This document shows, piece after piece, positions 26,398-35,140 of a stretch of DNA of 64,000 nt (the stretch's first letter is position 1; the number at the start of each line of letters is the position of its first letter). The stretch spans positions 1 to 64,000 of the forward strand of contig NZ_JBISHH010000026.1 in NCBI RefSeq assembly GCF_045066735.1. The letters are read 5' to 3'. A model generated the notes under the pieces. That model saw only the letters and a list, made by a program, of their open reading frames with translations. It made no database searches and was not told where the DNA came from. The position numbers and the translations under genes are program-made. This DNA is from Algibacter sp045066735 (GTDB lineage: Bacteria > Bacteroidota > Bacteroidia > Flavobacteriales > Flavobacteriaceae).

Positions 26398-27111
26398 ATG
26401 GAATATATAGAGTTATTTTTCAAATCAATATTTATCGACAACATGGTCTTTGCTACATTCTTAGGGATGTGTTCTTACCTTGCGGTATCTAAAAAAGTAA
26501 GTACAGCTGTTGGTTTAGGAGCAGCCGTAATTTTTGTATTGGCGATTACCGTGCCTTTAAACTGGTTGTTAGATCAGTATTTATTACAACCAGGTGCTTT
26601 ATCTTGGTTAGGTGAAGATTATGCGAGTTACGATTTAAGTTTCTTATCATTTATCATGTTTATTGCAACTATTGCAACCATGGTACAATTAGTAGAAATA
26701 GTGGTAGAGAAGTTTTCACCATCATTATACAATTCCTTAGGTATATTTTTACCATTAATTGCAGTAAACTGTGCTATTTTAGGAGGATCGTTATTTATGC
26801 AATCTCGTGAAATACCAACTTTAGGTTTGGCTACTGTTTACGGTGTTGGTTCTGGAATTGGATGGTTTTTAGCAATTTTAGCTATAGCAGCTATTCGTGA
26901 AAAAATCAGATATTCAAATGTGCCACCTGCATTAAGAGGTTTAGGTATTACATTCATCATTACTGGTTTAATGGCGATTGGATTTATGAGTTTCGGTGGT
27001 ATGTTAACTGGAGGTGATGAAGAAGCACCAAAAGAAGAAAAAACTGCAAAATTAGATTCTGCAAAGGATAACAAAGAAGTGTTAGCTAACAACATAAAAG
27101 TAAATGAGTAA
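26398..27111 (+). CDS. nqrE: Na+-NQR subunit E with charged C-terminal extension
   Basis: 237 residues. The first 200 or so form the six-span RnfA/NqrE membrane core: 'FKSIFIDNMVFATFLGMCSYLAVSKK' with its Cys, and 'AVNCAILGGSLFMQSRE' with a second Cys for the intramembrane 2Fe-2S site shared with NqrD. The final 30 residues or so, starting GGDEEAPKEEKTAK, are highly charged and look disordered. NqrE proteins I know of end soon after the last span at about 200 residues. The gene is preceded by an 81-bp gap, the only sizeable gap in the operon, and overlaps nqrF by 8 bp. Confidence 0.95.
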   Translation: MEYIELFFKSIFIDNMVFATFLGMCSYLAVSKKVSTAVGLGAAVIFVLAITVPLNWLLDQYLLQPGALSWLGEDYASYDLSFLSFIMFIATIATMVQLVEIVVEKFSPSLYNSLGIFLPLIAVNCAILGGSLFMQSREIPTLGLATVYGVGSGIGWFLAILAIAAIREKIRYSNVPPALRGLGITFIITGLMAIGFMSFGGMLTGGDEEAPKEEKTAKLDSAKDNKEVLANNIKVNE

Positions 27112-28420
27112 TATGATATTAGCCGCAAGTACAACAGGAACAATAGGAGTAACAGTAATTGCTTTTTTAATTATTTTACTTTTACTAGTTGGTTTATTAT
27201 TAGTTGTAAAACAAAAATTATCACCATCAGGACCGGTAAAAATTACAATTAATGGTGAAAAAGAAATAGAAGTTGCTTCAGGAGCAAGTTTACTTTCTAC
27301 TTTAGGAAATTCTAAAATATTTTTACCATCTGCCTGTGGTGGTGGTGGAACTTGTATTCAATGTGAATGTCACGTAAATTCTGGTGGGGGTGAAGCTCTA
27401 CCTACTGAGGTGCCTCACTTTACAAGAAAGGAATTACAGCATGGTGCACGTTTAGCTTGTCAAGTTAAAGTGAAACAAGATATGGATATCACGATTCCGG
27501 AGGAAGTATTTGGAATTAAGAAATGGGAAGCTGTAGTTGTTCGTAATTATAACGTAGCATCTTTCATTAAAGAATTCGTTGTTGAAATCCCTGAAGATAT
27601 GGGGTATAAAGCTGGTGGATATATTCAAATTGAAATTCCTCCATGCGAAGTTAAATATTCTGATATGGATATTACAGCACATCCTGAAGAACACGAAACT
27701 CCAGACAAATTTCAAGCAGAATGGGATAAGTTTAAACTTTGGCCATTAGTTATGAAAAATACAGAAACAATAGAGCGTGCTTATTCTATGGCTTCTTATC
27801 CTGCAGAAGGAAGAGAAATCATGTTAAATGTACGTGTTGCTTGTCCGCCGTTTGATCGTGCGAAAGGTGGCTGGATGGATGTAAATCCAGGAATTGCTTC
27901 TTCTTTTATATTTAATCAAAAACCAGGAGATAAAGTTACCATTTCTGGACCTTACGGTGAATTCTTCATTAATGAGTCTGAAAGTGAAATGCTTTATGTT
28001 GGTGGTGGTGCAGGTATGGCTCCAATGCGTTCTCACTTATATCACTTATTTAAAACTTTAAAAACAGGTCGTAAAGTAACGTATTGGTATGGTGGTCGTT
28101 CTAAACGTGAGTTGTTCTATTTAGAGCACTTCTATGAGTTAGAGAAAGAGTTCCCTAACTTTAAGTTTTACTTAGCATTATCTGAACCAATGGAAGAAGA
28201 TAATTGGAAAGTTAAAGAGAATATTGATGCTCCAGGTGACGGTTTCGTAGGATTTATTCACAACTGTGTAATTGATAACTATTTATCATTACATGAGTCG
28301 CCAGAAGATATTGAACTATATTTCTGTGGACCGCCATTAATGAATAAAGCGGTTCAAAAAATGGGAGAAGATTTTGGAATCCCTGACGAGCATATTAGAT
28401 TTGATGATTTTGGTGGGTAG
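27104..28420 (+). CDS. nqrF: Na+-NQR subunit F (NADH dehydrogenase, 2Fe-2S and FAD)
   Basis: 438 residues, the electron entry subunit. An N-terminal membrane anchor (about 12-36) is followed by a ferredoxin domain with C78, C84, C87 and C119 holding the 2Fe-2S cluster. The FAD-binding domain has 'RAYSMASYP' and the NAD-binding domain has 'GGGAGMAPMRSHL' and a C-terminal 'FCGPPLMNKAV'. It oxidises NADH and passes electrons through FAD and the cluster to the NqrD/E iron. The length is somewhat above the Vibrio type (about 408), mainly through loops in the FAD domain. The ATG overlaps the end of nqrE. Confidence 0.97.
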   Translation: MSNMILAASTTGTIGVTVIAFLIILLLLVGLLLVVKQKLSPSGPVKITINGEKEIEVASGASLLSTLGNSKIFLPSACGGGGTCIQCECHVNSGGGEALPTEVPHFTRKELQHGARLACQVKVKQDMDITIPEEVFGIKKWEAVVVRNYNVASFIKEFVVEIPEDMGYKAGGYIQIEIPPCEVKYSDMDITAHPEEHETPDKFQAEWDKFKLWPLVMKNTETIERAYSMASYPAEGREIMLNVRVACPPFDRAKGGWMDVNPGIASSFIFNQKPGDKVTISGPYGEFFINESESEMLYVGGGAGMAPMRSHLYHLFKTLKTGRKVTYWYGGRSKRELFYLEHFYELEKEFPNFKFYLALSEPMEEDNWKVKENIDAPGDGFVGFIHNCVIDNYLSLHESPEDIELYFCGPPLMNKAVQKMGEDFGIPDEHIRFDDFGG

Positions 28421-28477
28421 ACCATAATTAAATAAAAGACTGAAATTTACACTGAATTTAGTTCAGTTGATATAAAT

Positions 28478-28510
28478 AAAAAAACCAACTCTCTTAGAGT
28501 TGGTTTTTTT
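28478..28510. terminator. Terminator of the nqr operon, shared with the convergent receiver gene
   Basis: An 8-bp GC-containing stem (28485-28492 with 28496-28503) with a 3-nt loop, extended by seven A-T pairs. It lies between nqrF and the minus-strand receiver gene, whose stop codon touches its right edge at 28510. Confidence 0.87.
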
Positions 28511-28914
28511 TATTCAGTGTCATTTACTTCGGTAGCTATTTGGTTGAGCATTTCAATGGTTATGGGTTTTACAATATAGTTTTTTACGTTTTCGTATTCT
28601 TTTACTTTGTTGATGTCTACTGGATCTATTGATGAGCTTACAACATAAACTGTAATGAGTTTGTGACTCTCAATCTTTATAAATTCATCTAAAAACTGCC
28701 AACCATCCATAATGGGCATATTCACGTCAAGTAAAATAACATCTGGTATACTTTTGCCCGAGGCAATTATCGCTTTTAAGTTATCTAAGGCTTCTGCACC
28801 ATTATTATAAATCATAAAAGCTTTACAAAAGTTCGATAATTTCATCATTCTTTTTATGGCGAAAATGTAAACTCGGTCATCATCGATAATACAAGCTAAA
28901 TCAATTTGCTTCAT
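28510..28914 (-). CDS. Single-domain response regulator (CheY/Rcp1-like)
   Basis: 134 residues, only a receiver domain. The acidic pocket is D11-D12-D13 and the phospho-acceptor is D63 in 'VILLDVNMPIMDGWQF'. The Thr/Ser switch is in 'VYVVSSSID' and the Lys is in 'NYIVKPI'. There is no output domain, so the signal must go to another protein or back into a phosphorelay. It overlaps the upstream histidine kinase gene by 14 bp and is surely its partner. This receiver type is common beside PAS kinases in Flavobacteriaceae. Confidence 0.92.
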   Translation of the reverse strand: MKQIDLACIIDDDRVYIFAIKRMMKLSNFCKAFMIYNNGAEALDNLKAIIASGKSIPDVILLDVNMPIMDGWQFLDEFIKIESHKLITVYVVSSSIDPVDINKVKEYENVKNYIVKPITIEMLNQIATEVNDTE

Positions 28915-30403
28915 GGTGTTTTAAATAGATATAGAATGTTGTGCCAATATTGACTTTACTTTTTACTTCAATTTTTCCACCCATAGATTCTATTTGATTT
29001 TTTGTGATAAATAAACCTATACCACGTGCGTCTTTATGTTGATGAAATGTTTTATACATGCCAAATAATTTGGCTCCATGTTTGTTTAAATCAATGCCAA
29101 CACCATTATCTTTTACTTTGATTACAACATAGCTTTTTTTGATGGTTGCCTTTAAGTTTATTTTCAAATTAGCATTAGGTCTTCTATATTTTATAGCATT
29201 TGTAAGAACATTTAATAATATGCTGTCTAAATATGCCGGAATTGCACTCACGTATATTTTAGAATCGACATCAAGTTTAATTTCGGCATTACTTTCTTTA
29301 ATTTGTGCGTTAATTATTGCGAATACGTTTTCAAAGCTTTTTAATAAATTTTGAGGTTCTGTTTCAATATGGTTTTTTACATTGATGGTGGCGACTTCAT
29401 TTAAATTCTCTACGGTCTCTTGTAATTGGTTTACGGCATGGTCTAATAACTCAAAAGCTTCGTTATCTAAAATTTCTGGCATATCAGTTTTTATTATATC
29501 TAATAACATTTTTAAATTTCCAGAATGCGACCTCAAATTATGCGATACTATGTGCGCAAAATTTAATAAACGTTTGTTTTGGTTACCAGTGGTAATAAGT
29601 AATTTTTCTATTTCACGACTGGCTTTTTTTATTAAAGTTAAATCATTAATTTGTGTAATAAAAAACTGCGGAACGTTATTATTATCCCTAACTATGGATG
29701 TTGACAATAAGGCCCAAATCGTTTCTCCTTTTTTGTTTATATACCGTTTTTCTGTTTTAAGATTATCTTTCTTACCTTCCAACATGGCTTTTATAGATTT
29801 TGCACCTATGTTTATGTCATCGGGGTGTGTAAGATCTCTAAAGGAAAATTGTCTAAGTTCTTTTTCAGAATATCCAAAGGTTTTACAAAGGCTTTTGTTT
29901 ACTGTTAACCAGTTCCCTTTTAAGTCTGTTGTTGCTTTACCTATTACGGCGTATTCAAAGCTTTTCCTTAATAAAGATTCTTTATCTGCTAAATTTTTTG
30001 ATAATCTTGTTTTTTCATCAATATCCTGAAATAAACCAATTACCTTTATTAATTCGCCATTTTCTACAATGGGATTGCCAATAGCCCTCACCCATTTAGT
30101 AAGTCCTTTTGGAGTTGTAATCTGAAGTTCAACATCATATTCTTTTAATTCTACTATGCATTCATTAAATAACTTAGTTATGGTATCTCGGCTATACCCG
30201 GCTTTATAGAAATTAATAGCGGTATCAACATTGGGTACAAAATCTTTGTCTACTTCGTGTATTTTTTTTGTTTCTATATCCCAATGGAGAATGGATGGAT
30301 TTAAATCATATTCCCATATACCAATAGAGACCGATTTTTGTATAAAGTTTAAATAATGACCATCTGATGTGGTTTGTGATATTGATTTAGTAGAATATGG
30401 CAT
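28901..30403 (-). CDS. PAS-domain sensor histidine kinase
   Basis: About 500 residues from the Met used here (30403, MPYSTKSIS); an in-frame start at 30439 would add 12 residues. Two PAS/PAC modules (roughly residues 20-135 and 145-265) are followed by a histidine-containing helix 'FAHIVSHNLRSHSG', with the acceptor His in SHNLR, and a HATPase domain with 'NVLTNAIKYR', 'DNGVGID' and 'GIGLFITK'. There is no transmembrane segment or signal peptide, so it is a soluble cytoplasmic sensor of a small molecule, redox state or light. It overlaps the downstream receiver gene. It lies next to the respiratory nqr operon, but a link to respiration is only inferred. Confidence 0.9.
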   Translation of the reverse strand: MPYSTKSISQTTSDGHYLNFIQKSVSIGIWEYDLNPSILHWDIETKKIHEVDKDFVPNVDTAINFYKAGYSRDTITKLFNECIVELKEYDVELQITTPKGLTKWVRAIGNPIVENGELIKVIGLFQDIDEKTRLSKNLADKESLLRKSFEYAVIGKATTDLKGNWLTVNKSLCKTFGYSEKELRQFSFRDLTHPDDINIGAKSIKAMLEGKKDNLKTEKRYINKKGETIWALLSTSIVRDNNNVPQFFITQINDLTLIKKASREIEKLLITTGNQNKRLLNFAHIVSHNLRSHSGNLKMLLDIIKTDMPEILDNEAFELLDHAVNQLQETVENLNEVATINVKNHIETEPQNLLKSFENVFAIINAQIKESNAEIKLDVDSKIYVSAIPAYLDSILLNVLTNAIKYRRPNANLKINLKATIKKSYVVIKVKDNGVGIDLNKHGAKLFGMYKTFHQHKDARGIGLFITKNQIESMGGKIEVKSKVNIGTTFYIYLKHHEAN

Positions 30404-30471
30404 TATTAAATAATCTGTTTTTATTTCTAAATATAACAAATTAATTAAAGGAATAGGGTTTAAAGTGTTGT

Positions 30472-30972
30472 TTAATTAGGTAAAGAGTTATTTGGTGTTG
30501 AAGAATCGTATTTGTTTTTAAGGATATATCTTTCTTTTAAGAAGTTTTGTTTTGGGTATTCAAACAAGCTTGTATAATCCATAAAATTAGTAACATGATC
30601 GAGTTGGCATAAAACGGTAATTACGCCTACTAAACCCTTAAACAAATTGTCTTTATTTGTAGGGTTTACTGGCTTGTCGTTTTTATGATGTAGGGGAAGT
30701 TTATAGCCAATTTCACTTAAAAATGTAGCTTCTATTTTTAATAATTCTGAAGGTGAGTAGCCGTTAAATTTTCGGCCAAAACTTTCATGGACTTGACCTA
30801 TGTAATTTAGTGCCAAAGAGCCATGTTCGTCCGATAGGTGTTTCCAGCTATCTTTGTTATCCAAAATATTTCCAACAGCACAATGTTTACAGCATTCAGG
30901 GTTTAGTGTGTTATTATTGAAAGCAATATAAAGTTTGTTTATAGCGGTTTCTAACCGAGGTGTAGTTTTCAT
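30472..30972 (-). CDS. Conserved Bacteroidota protein of unknown function with CCxxC motif
   Basis: 166 residues, no signal peptide. It has 'NPECCKHCAVGNILDN' near residues 24-39, a cysteine cluster able to bind metal or a cluster, followed by 'SWKHLSDEHG' and 'GRKFNGYSPSELLKIE'. I recall similar flavobacterial proteins, sometimes labelled as an NQR subunit F, but nothing in the sequence resembles the ferredoxin or flavin domains of NqrF. That label would come from gene neighbourhood only. It lies 68 bp upstream of the PAS kinase start and may head that operon. Confidence 0.7.
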   Translation of the reverse strand: MKTTPRLETAINKLYIAFNNNTLNPECCKHCAVGNILDNKDSWKHLSDEHGSLALNYIGQVHESFGRKFNGYSPSELLKIEATFLSEIGYKLPLHHKNDKPVNPTNKDNLFKGLVGVITVLCQLDHVTNFMDYTSLFEYPKQNFLKERYILKNKYDSSTPNNSLPN

Positions 30973-31282
30973 ATGCAGGAATTTTGATATTAAATTACAA
31001 AAAAAAAATTATATGCCATTGAATAAAGTTTTGATGGCCTAAAAATTGGTAAACAATATGTTTTGAAAAAATATGAGTATGTTTAATTTAAGAGTGAAGT
31101 TATTCTTAATCTCTGATTTTGAGGTGTTTTTTGCTTCGTTTTCTTGGTCTTTATAAAGTTGAATAATTATTAATTATGCATTTCATCGAAAATAAACGTG
31201 TATAGTCGATAAAATGATTATATTAGCACGTAGGAATTCATCTATGATTCTTTACTAATAATAACATTTTCTATAAATAAAT
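30973..31282. other. Divergent intergenic region of about 310 bp
   Basis: It lies between the minus-strand CCxxC gene and the plus-strand receiver gene and must hold both promoters. The sequence is very AT-rich, and I saw no exact TTG plus TAnnTTTG pair, tRNA or hairpin. Confidence 0.5.
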
Positions 31283-31696
31283 ATGAGTAGTGTAGATAAA
31301 CAATTGAGAATTTTATTCATTGACGATGATAAGGCGACCAATTTTTTAAATAAGCATATAGCTAAAAAAAACGCTAAAGTTGGCTCTACTGTGTTATTAG
31401 ATAGCGCTTTTGAAGCGATAAATTATCTTGAAAAGCAAGTAATAAATCCGTTGGATAAACCTGATATTATATTCTTAGATATTAATATGCCAGCTATGAA
31501 TGGTTGGGAGTTTTTAGATGTATTTTATAATATTGAGTCAGGATTAATTAGAGATATAGAAATTGTTATTCTTTCATCATCAGATGATCCTAATGATTTA
31601 AACAAATTTGAAACTCATGATACATTATTAGACTTTGTTAAGAAACCATTAGATTCAAAACTATTTAATGATGTTTTGCTGAAGTTAAAAAGTTAA
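31283..31696 (+). CDS. Single-domain response regulator
   Basis: 137 residues, receiver domain only. The acidic pocket is in 'LFIDDDKATN', the phospho-acceptor is D66 in 'IIFLDINMPAMNGWEF', the Ser/Thr switch is 'VILSSSDD' and the Lys is 'DFVKKPLD'. There is no DNA-binding or enzymatic output domain. It precedes the YfiR-like histidine kinase gene by 185 bp on the same strand and is the likely partner. It is clearly related to the receiver at 28510-28914, suggesting duplicated two-component modules. Confidence 0.92.
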   Translation: MSSVDKQLRILFIDDDKATNFLNKHIAKKNAKVGSTVLLDSAFEAINYLEKQVINPLDKPDIIFLDINMPAMNGWEFLDVFYNIESGLIRDIEIVILSSSDDPNDLNKFETHDTLLDFVKKPLDSKLFNDVLLKLKS

Positions 31697-31881
31697 GAAT
31701 ATAGTTAGTTATTCCGTTTGTTCCCTCAAAATTAATAAATAACAGATACTGATATTAGGCTTTATAATATCATGTTAATAATACCCTTTTTAAGTTTCTT
31801 TTAAAGGTGTTTTTTGAATGGAGTAAAAAAAGAATGCTTAACAATTATTTTAAATATTTATATAGCGACATATGTTTTACT

Positions 31882-33702
31882 ATGCGCAATTTTGAAGGTA
31901 CTGCTATTGGATTTCCAAAGTATGTTGGCCTATTACTGTGTATTGTTTTGTTTACCTCACTATCTTATGGACAAGATGTTAAAAACAATCAAGTTGCTTC
32001 TGTAGAAGAGCAACGCGCTGTTATGGTTTTTAACTTAACAGAAGAAGTTAAATGGTCTAAAATATCTCGAATTACAACCTTTAAAATAGGTGTAATGGGA
32101 CCGGATAATATTAAAAATAGTCTATCTAAAATTTCAAAAAATAGGAGAATTTTTGAAAAACTTATTCAAGTAGACCGCATAAATAATTTAGAAGATATAA
32201 AAAACTATAATGTTGTTTATGTAAACAGCACTTACGAGTATTTATTAAAATCTATTTTGGAAGAAAGTAAGGGGTTAGAGGTACTTATCATTACCGAAGG
32301 TTACCCTACAAATTCGTCAATGATTAATATGGTGCAAGTAGGAGATGGGTATAAATATGATATTAACCGACAGTATATTAGGGAGGCCAAGCTTAAAATT
32401 ACACCCATATTGGCAGGACATGCCGTAACTTCTAAAGAAATTAAAGAATCTCTTTATAAAAAAGCTGAACAAAAACTTTACATTGCTAATAGAGAAAATA
32501 AGGAACAGAAGAAAATTATTGAAAACCAAATAAAAACAATTGGAAATCAAATCAATGCAATTAGTAAAAAAGACGAAGTTATTTATACTAAAGATTATTC
32601 ATTAAAAACATTGGCAGCGGATAGTGAGTTAAAAGCGAGGCAATTAGCTGAAAACTTAAATTTAGAGAGGGAATTAGAAAAGAAACTAAACGAACAAATT
32701 AGCCAAATAAATATTCAGCAAAACGAAATTGATTCTGTAAATAATGAAATATTAAATCATAAAAAAATATTAGAAATTCAGACAAGTAATATCAAAGAAA
32801 AAACGGCTATACTTAAAGAGAAAAACATTATTATTGATACACAACGAAAACATAATATTATATTATCAATATTATCTAGTTTGCTATTTATAGCGTGTTT
32901 GTCGTTACTATTTGCCTATATCAAGAATAAAAAATTAAATATTGTGCTAAATGGTCAGCACAAGGAAATTAAAAAACAATCTGTATTATTAACTTCAAAA
33001 AATAAAGAATTAGAGCAATTTGCTTATATCGCAAGTCACGATTTACAAGAGCCTTTAAATACCGTTTCTAGTTTTATAGATGTTTTAAGTGAAGATTATT
33101 ATAGACAGTTTGATGAAGATGGGAAGCAAATTTTAGGTTTTATAAAAGAAGGTAGTGTGCGCATGAAAAAACTAATAGACGCCCTTTTGCAATATTCTCG
33201 GTTAGGTAGAACTAAAGTTTTTGAGGATGTGAATTGCATGCCATTGTTAGATGTTTTAACGGCAGATTTACAGAGCACAATAAAAAATAGTGAAGCAGAA
33301 ATTAGTTATAAAGATTTGCCTGTTATAAAAGGAAACGAAGTTGAATTACGATTACTCTTTCAAAATCTAATTACAAATGGTATAAAATTTAGAGACCCTA
33401 ATGTAAAACCAAGAATTAATATTGAATGCACCGAAATTTCAGAGATTGAAGATGCTATTAATGGCGTAGAGAAATACTGGAAATTCTCGGTAACCGATAA
33501 TGGTATAGGTATAGCTACAGAGTACCATGATCGAGTGTTTGCAATCTTTCAGAGGTTACATTCTAGATTAGAATATGAAGGGTCCGGAATTGGTTTGGCA
33601 CATTGTAAAAAAATTGTAGAATCGCATTCAGGAAAAATATGGTTTACTTCAGAAAAAGGTATGGGGACTACATTCTGTTTTTCGCTGCCTATGAGTGCAT
33701 AA
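31882..33702 (+). CDS. Histidine kinase with N-terminal YfiR-like periplasmic sensor and coiled coil
   Basis: About 606 residues from the Met at 31882, chosen because it directly precedes a signal/anchor segment ending SLSYGQ; the frame is open back to 31807. The periplasmic part (about 35-170) has 'FNLTEEVKWSK...FKIGVMG' and later 'ITEGYPTNSSMINMV', resembling the YfiR/DUF4154 domain. A long Glu/Lys/Asn-rich coiled coil follows (about 190-320), then a membrane span ('ILSILSSLLFIACLSLLFAY'). The HisKA helix has 'FAYIASHDLQEPLNTV', with the acceptor His in ASHDLQEP, and the HATPase has 'NLITNGIKFR', 'DNGIGI' and 'GSGIGLAHCKKI'. A phytochrome-like kinase core fused to a periplasmic sensor is a notable architecture. 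Ligand unknown. Confidence 0.88.
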   Translation: MRNFEGTAIGFPKYVGLLLCIVLFTSLSYGQDVKNNQVASVEEQRAVMVFNLTEEVKWSKISRITTFKIGVMGPDNIKNSLSKISKNRRIFEKLIQVDRINNLEDIKNYNVVYVNSTYEYLLKSILEESKGLEVLIITEGYPTNSSMINMVQVGDGYKYDINRQYIREAKLKITPILAGHAVTSKEIKESLYKKAEQKLYIANRENKEQKKIIENQIKTIGNQINAISKKDEVIYTKDYSLKTLAADSELKARQLAENLNLERELEKKLNEQISQINIQQNEIDSVNNEILNHKKILEIQTSNIKEKTAILKEKNIIIDTQRKHNIILSILSSLLFIACLSLLFAYIKNKKLNIVLNGQHKEIKKQSVLLTSKNKELEQFAYIASHDLQEPLNTVSSFIDVLSEDYYRQFDEDGKQILGFIKEGSVRMKKLIDALLQYSRLGRTKVFEDVNCMPLLDVLTADLQSTIKNSEAEISYKDLPVIKGNEVELRLLFQNLITNGIKFRDPNVKPRINIECTEISEIEDAINGVEKYWKFSVTDNGIGIATEYHDRVFAIFQRLHSRLEYEGSGIGLAHCKKIVESHSGKIWFTSEKGMGTTFCFSLPMSA

Positions 33703-33763
33703 TATTATATATTTCTTCACTTTAAATTTGTGCAGTTTAAATGGGGTTACCTATTTTTGTGGT

Positions 33764-34141
33764 ATGAGTAAACCATTAACAAAACAAGAACTTCACAACT
33801 TGGCCATGAACCATGTTGGAAAAGATTTAGAAAATCGCGGTTTCGAGTTTATCGCTGTAAATAGTAAACTTAAAAAACATCCTCAATTTGTTTGTATGGA
33901 TAAAACTAAACAATACTTTTTTGTTATTGTTAGGGCTGTTATTTTGCCAGAAAATCCAAATAATTACGATGTAGTTTGGATGGAGAGTTTTAAAAAGCAT
34001 GCGAGAGAAAACGATGCTAAAGTGCTTTATGCTGGAGTAGGTATAGGAAGTATTAATGGCGAAAAAGAACCCCTTTACCTTAATGAAGAGTATTTGCTTG
34101 AATACAACGGAATACAAGTTTTGGAAACTAACTTAAATTAA
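33764..34141 (+). CDS. Small conserved protein of unknown function upstream of apbE
   Basis: 125 residues from the Met at 33764 (MSKPLTKQELHN); the frame is open further upstream to 33695, overlapping the kinase gene, but that extension is hydrophobic and atypical. The protein has 'LENRGFEFIAVNSKLKKHPQFVC' and 'DVVWMESFKKHARENDAKVLYAGVGI', a compact alpha/beta fold with no signal peptide. I do not know its function. Its stop codon touches the apbE start (TAA then ATG), so it is cotranscribed with apbE, which suggests a part in flavinylation or NQR assembly. That role is inference only. Confidence 0.75.
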   Translation: MSKPLTKQELHNLAMNHVGKDLENRGFEFIAVNSKLKKHPQFVCMDKTKQYFFVIVRAVILPENPNNYDVVWMESFKKHARENDAKVLYAGVGIGSINGEKEPLYLNEEYLLEYNGIQVLETNLN

Positions 34142-35140
34142 ATGAATAAAGTACTACTGCTACTTTGCATTGCATTTTTTTTTGGGTGCAAGCAAACCAA
34201 TCCTCCAAAAAAAACTGTAGGTTTTGAAAACACAAGATTGGAAGGTTCTGTTTTTGGTACGTTTTATCAGGTAACTTACGATGCCGATGTAAATTATCAA
34301 AAACAACTAGATAGTCTGTTTTTTGTAATTAATAAATCTATGTCAACTTATATCGATGATTCCGATATTTCTAAATTAAATAGAAATGAATCTATTGATA
34401 TTGATACCCATTTTAAAACTGTTTTTGAAACTTCTGAAGTTATATACAAAGCAACTAATGGTGCTTTCGACCCCACAATTGGCGCAGTTGTTAACGCCTG
34501 GGATTTTGGCCCAGAGGGGAAAATAGTAGATTTAGACAGCCTTAAAATCAATAATTTAATGCAATCTGTTGGTTTAAGTAAAGTTCAATTGGTTCATTCT
34601 AAAATTATTAAACCTATAGGCGCTTTTTTAGACTTTAACGCGATAGCAAAAGGTTATGGGGTGGATGTTGTAGGGCAATTTTTGGAAAGTAACCATGTGA
34701 AAAATTATTTAATAAATATAGGAGGAGAACTTCGAGCAAGAGGTATTAATAAAGCGAGTGGTAAGGTTTGGACGGTAGGTGTAGAGAACCCAAATTTTAA
34801 CGGCTCTCAATCTATAAATAAGGTACTTTTTCTAAAAGACAAGGCGATGGCAACATCAGGAACATATCGAAAATTTAAAGTAGATGAAAAAGGAAATCGT
34901 TACGCCCATATTATCGATACAAAAACGGGCTACCCAAGTAAAACTAATCTATTAAGTATATCTGTAATAGCAGAAAATTGTATGACGGCAGATGCTTATG
35001 CTACAGCATTTAAAGCTATGGGCATAGAAAAAGTAAAAGCATTTTTAGCAACTCACCCAGAATTAAAAGTGTTTTTGATTTTTGAGAATGAGAATAAGGA
35101 GTTTGAAACTTTGAGTTTAAATGGTTTTGCAGATGCTTAA
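34142..35140 (+). CDS. apbE: FAD:protein FMN transferase (lipoprotein)
   Basis: Transfers FMN from FAD to Thr in a D-x-x-S/A-G-x-T motif of target proteins outside the cytoplasmic membrane; NqrB and NqrC encoded upstream are the obvious substrates. 332 residues with a lipobox at FFGC16, then the ApbE core: 'MSTYIDDSDISKLN', 'GAFDPTIGAVVNAWDFGP', 'LDFNAIAKGYGVDVV', 'NIGGELRARG', 'HIIDTKTGYPSK' and the Mg2+-binding Asp of 'MTADAYATAFKAMG'. It begins immediately after the 125-residue gene. Its last 4 bp overlap the end of the convergent DUF423 gene. Confidence 0.96.
   Translation: MNKVLLLLCIAFFFGCKQTNPPKKTVGFENTRLEGSVFGTFYQVTYDADVNYQKQLDSLFFVINKSMSTYIDDSDISKLNRNESIDIDTHFKTVFETSEVIYKATNGAFDPTIGAVVNAWDFGPEGKIVDLDSLKINNLMQSVGLSKVQLVHSKIIKPIGAFLDFNAIAKGYGVDVVGQFLESNHVKNYLINIGGELRARGINKASGKVWTVGVENPNFNGSQSINKVLFLKDKAMATSGTYRKFKVDEKGNRYAHIIDTKTGYPSKTNLLSISVIAENCMTADAYATAFKAMGIEKVKAFLATHPELKVFLIFENENKEFETLSLNGFADA

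Noticed and set aside
30472..30972. Annotation as Na+-NQR subunit F
   Set aside because: The protein has no 2Fe-2S ferredoxin, FAD or NAD motifs. The real nqrF is at 27104-28420.
33752..33759. TATTTTTG as promoter for the apbE pair
   Set aside because: It ends 4 bp before the start codon, which would leave essentially no leader. An earlier TAAATTTG at 33723 also lacks a -33 partner, so no promoter was called.
33695..33763. N-terminal extension of the gene before apbE
   Set aside because: It overlaps the end of the kinase gene and encodes an atypical hydrophobic stretch. The Met at 33764 gives a clean soluble protein.
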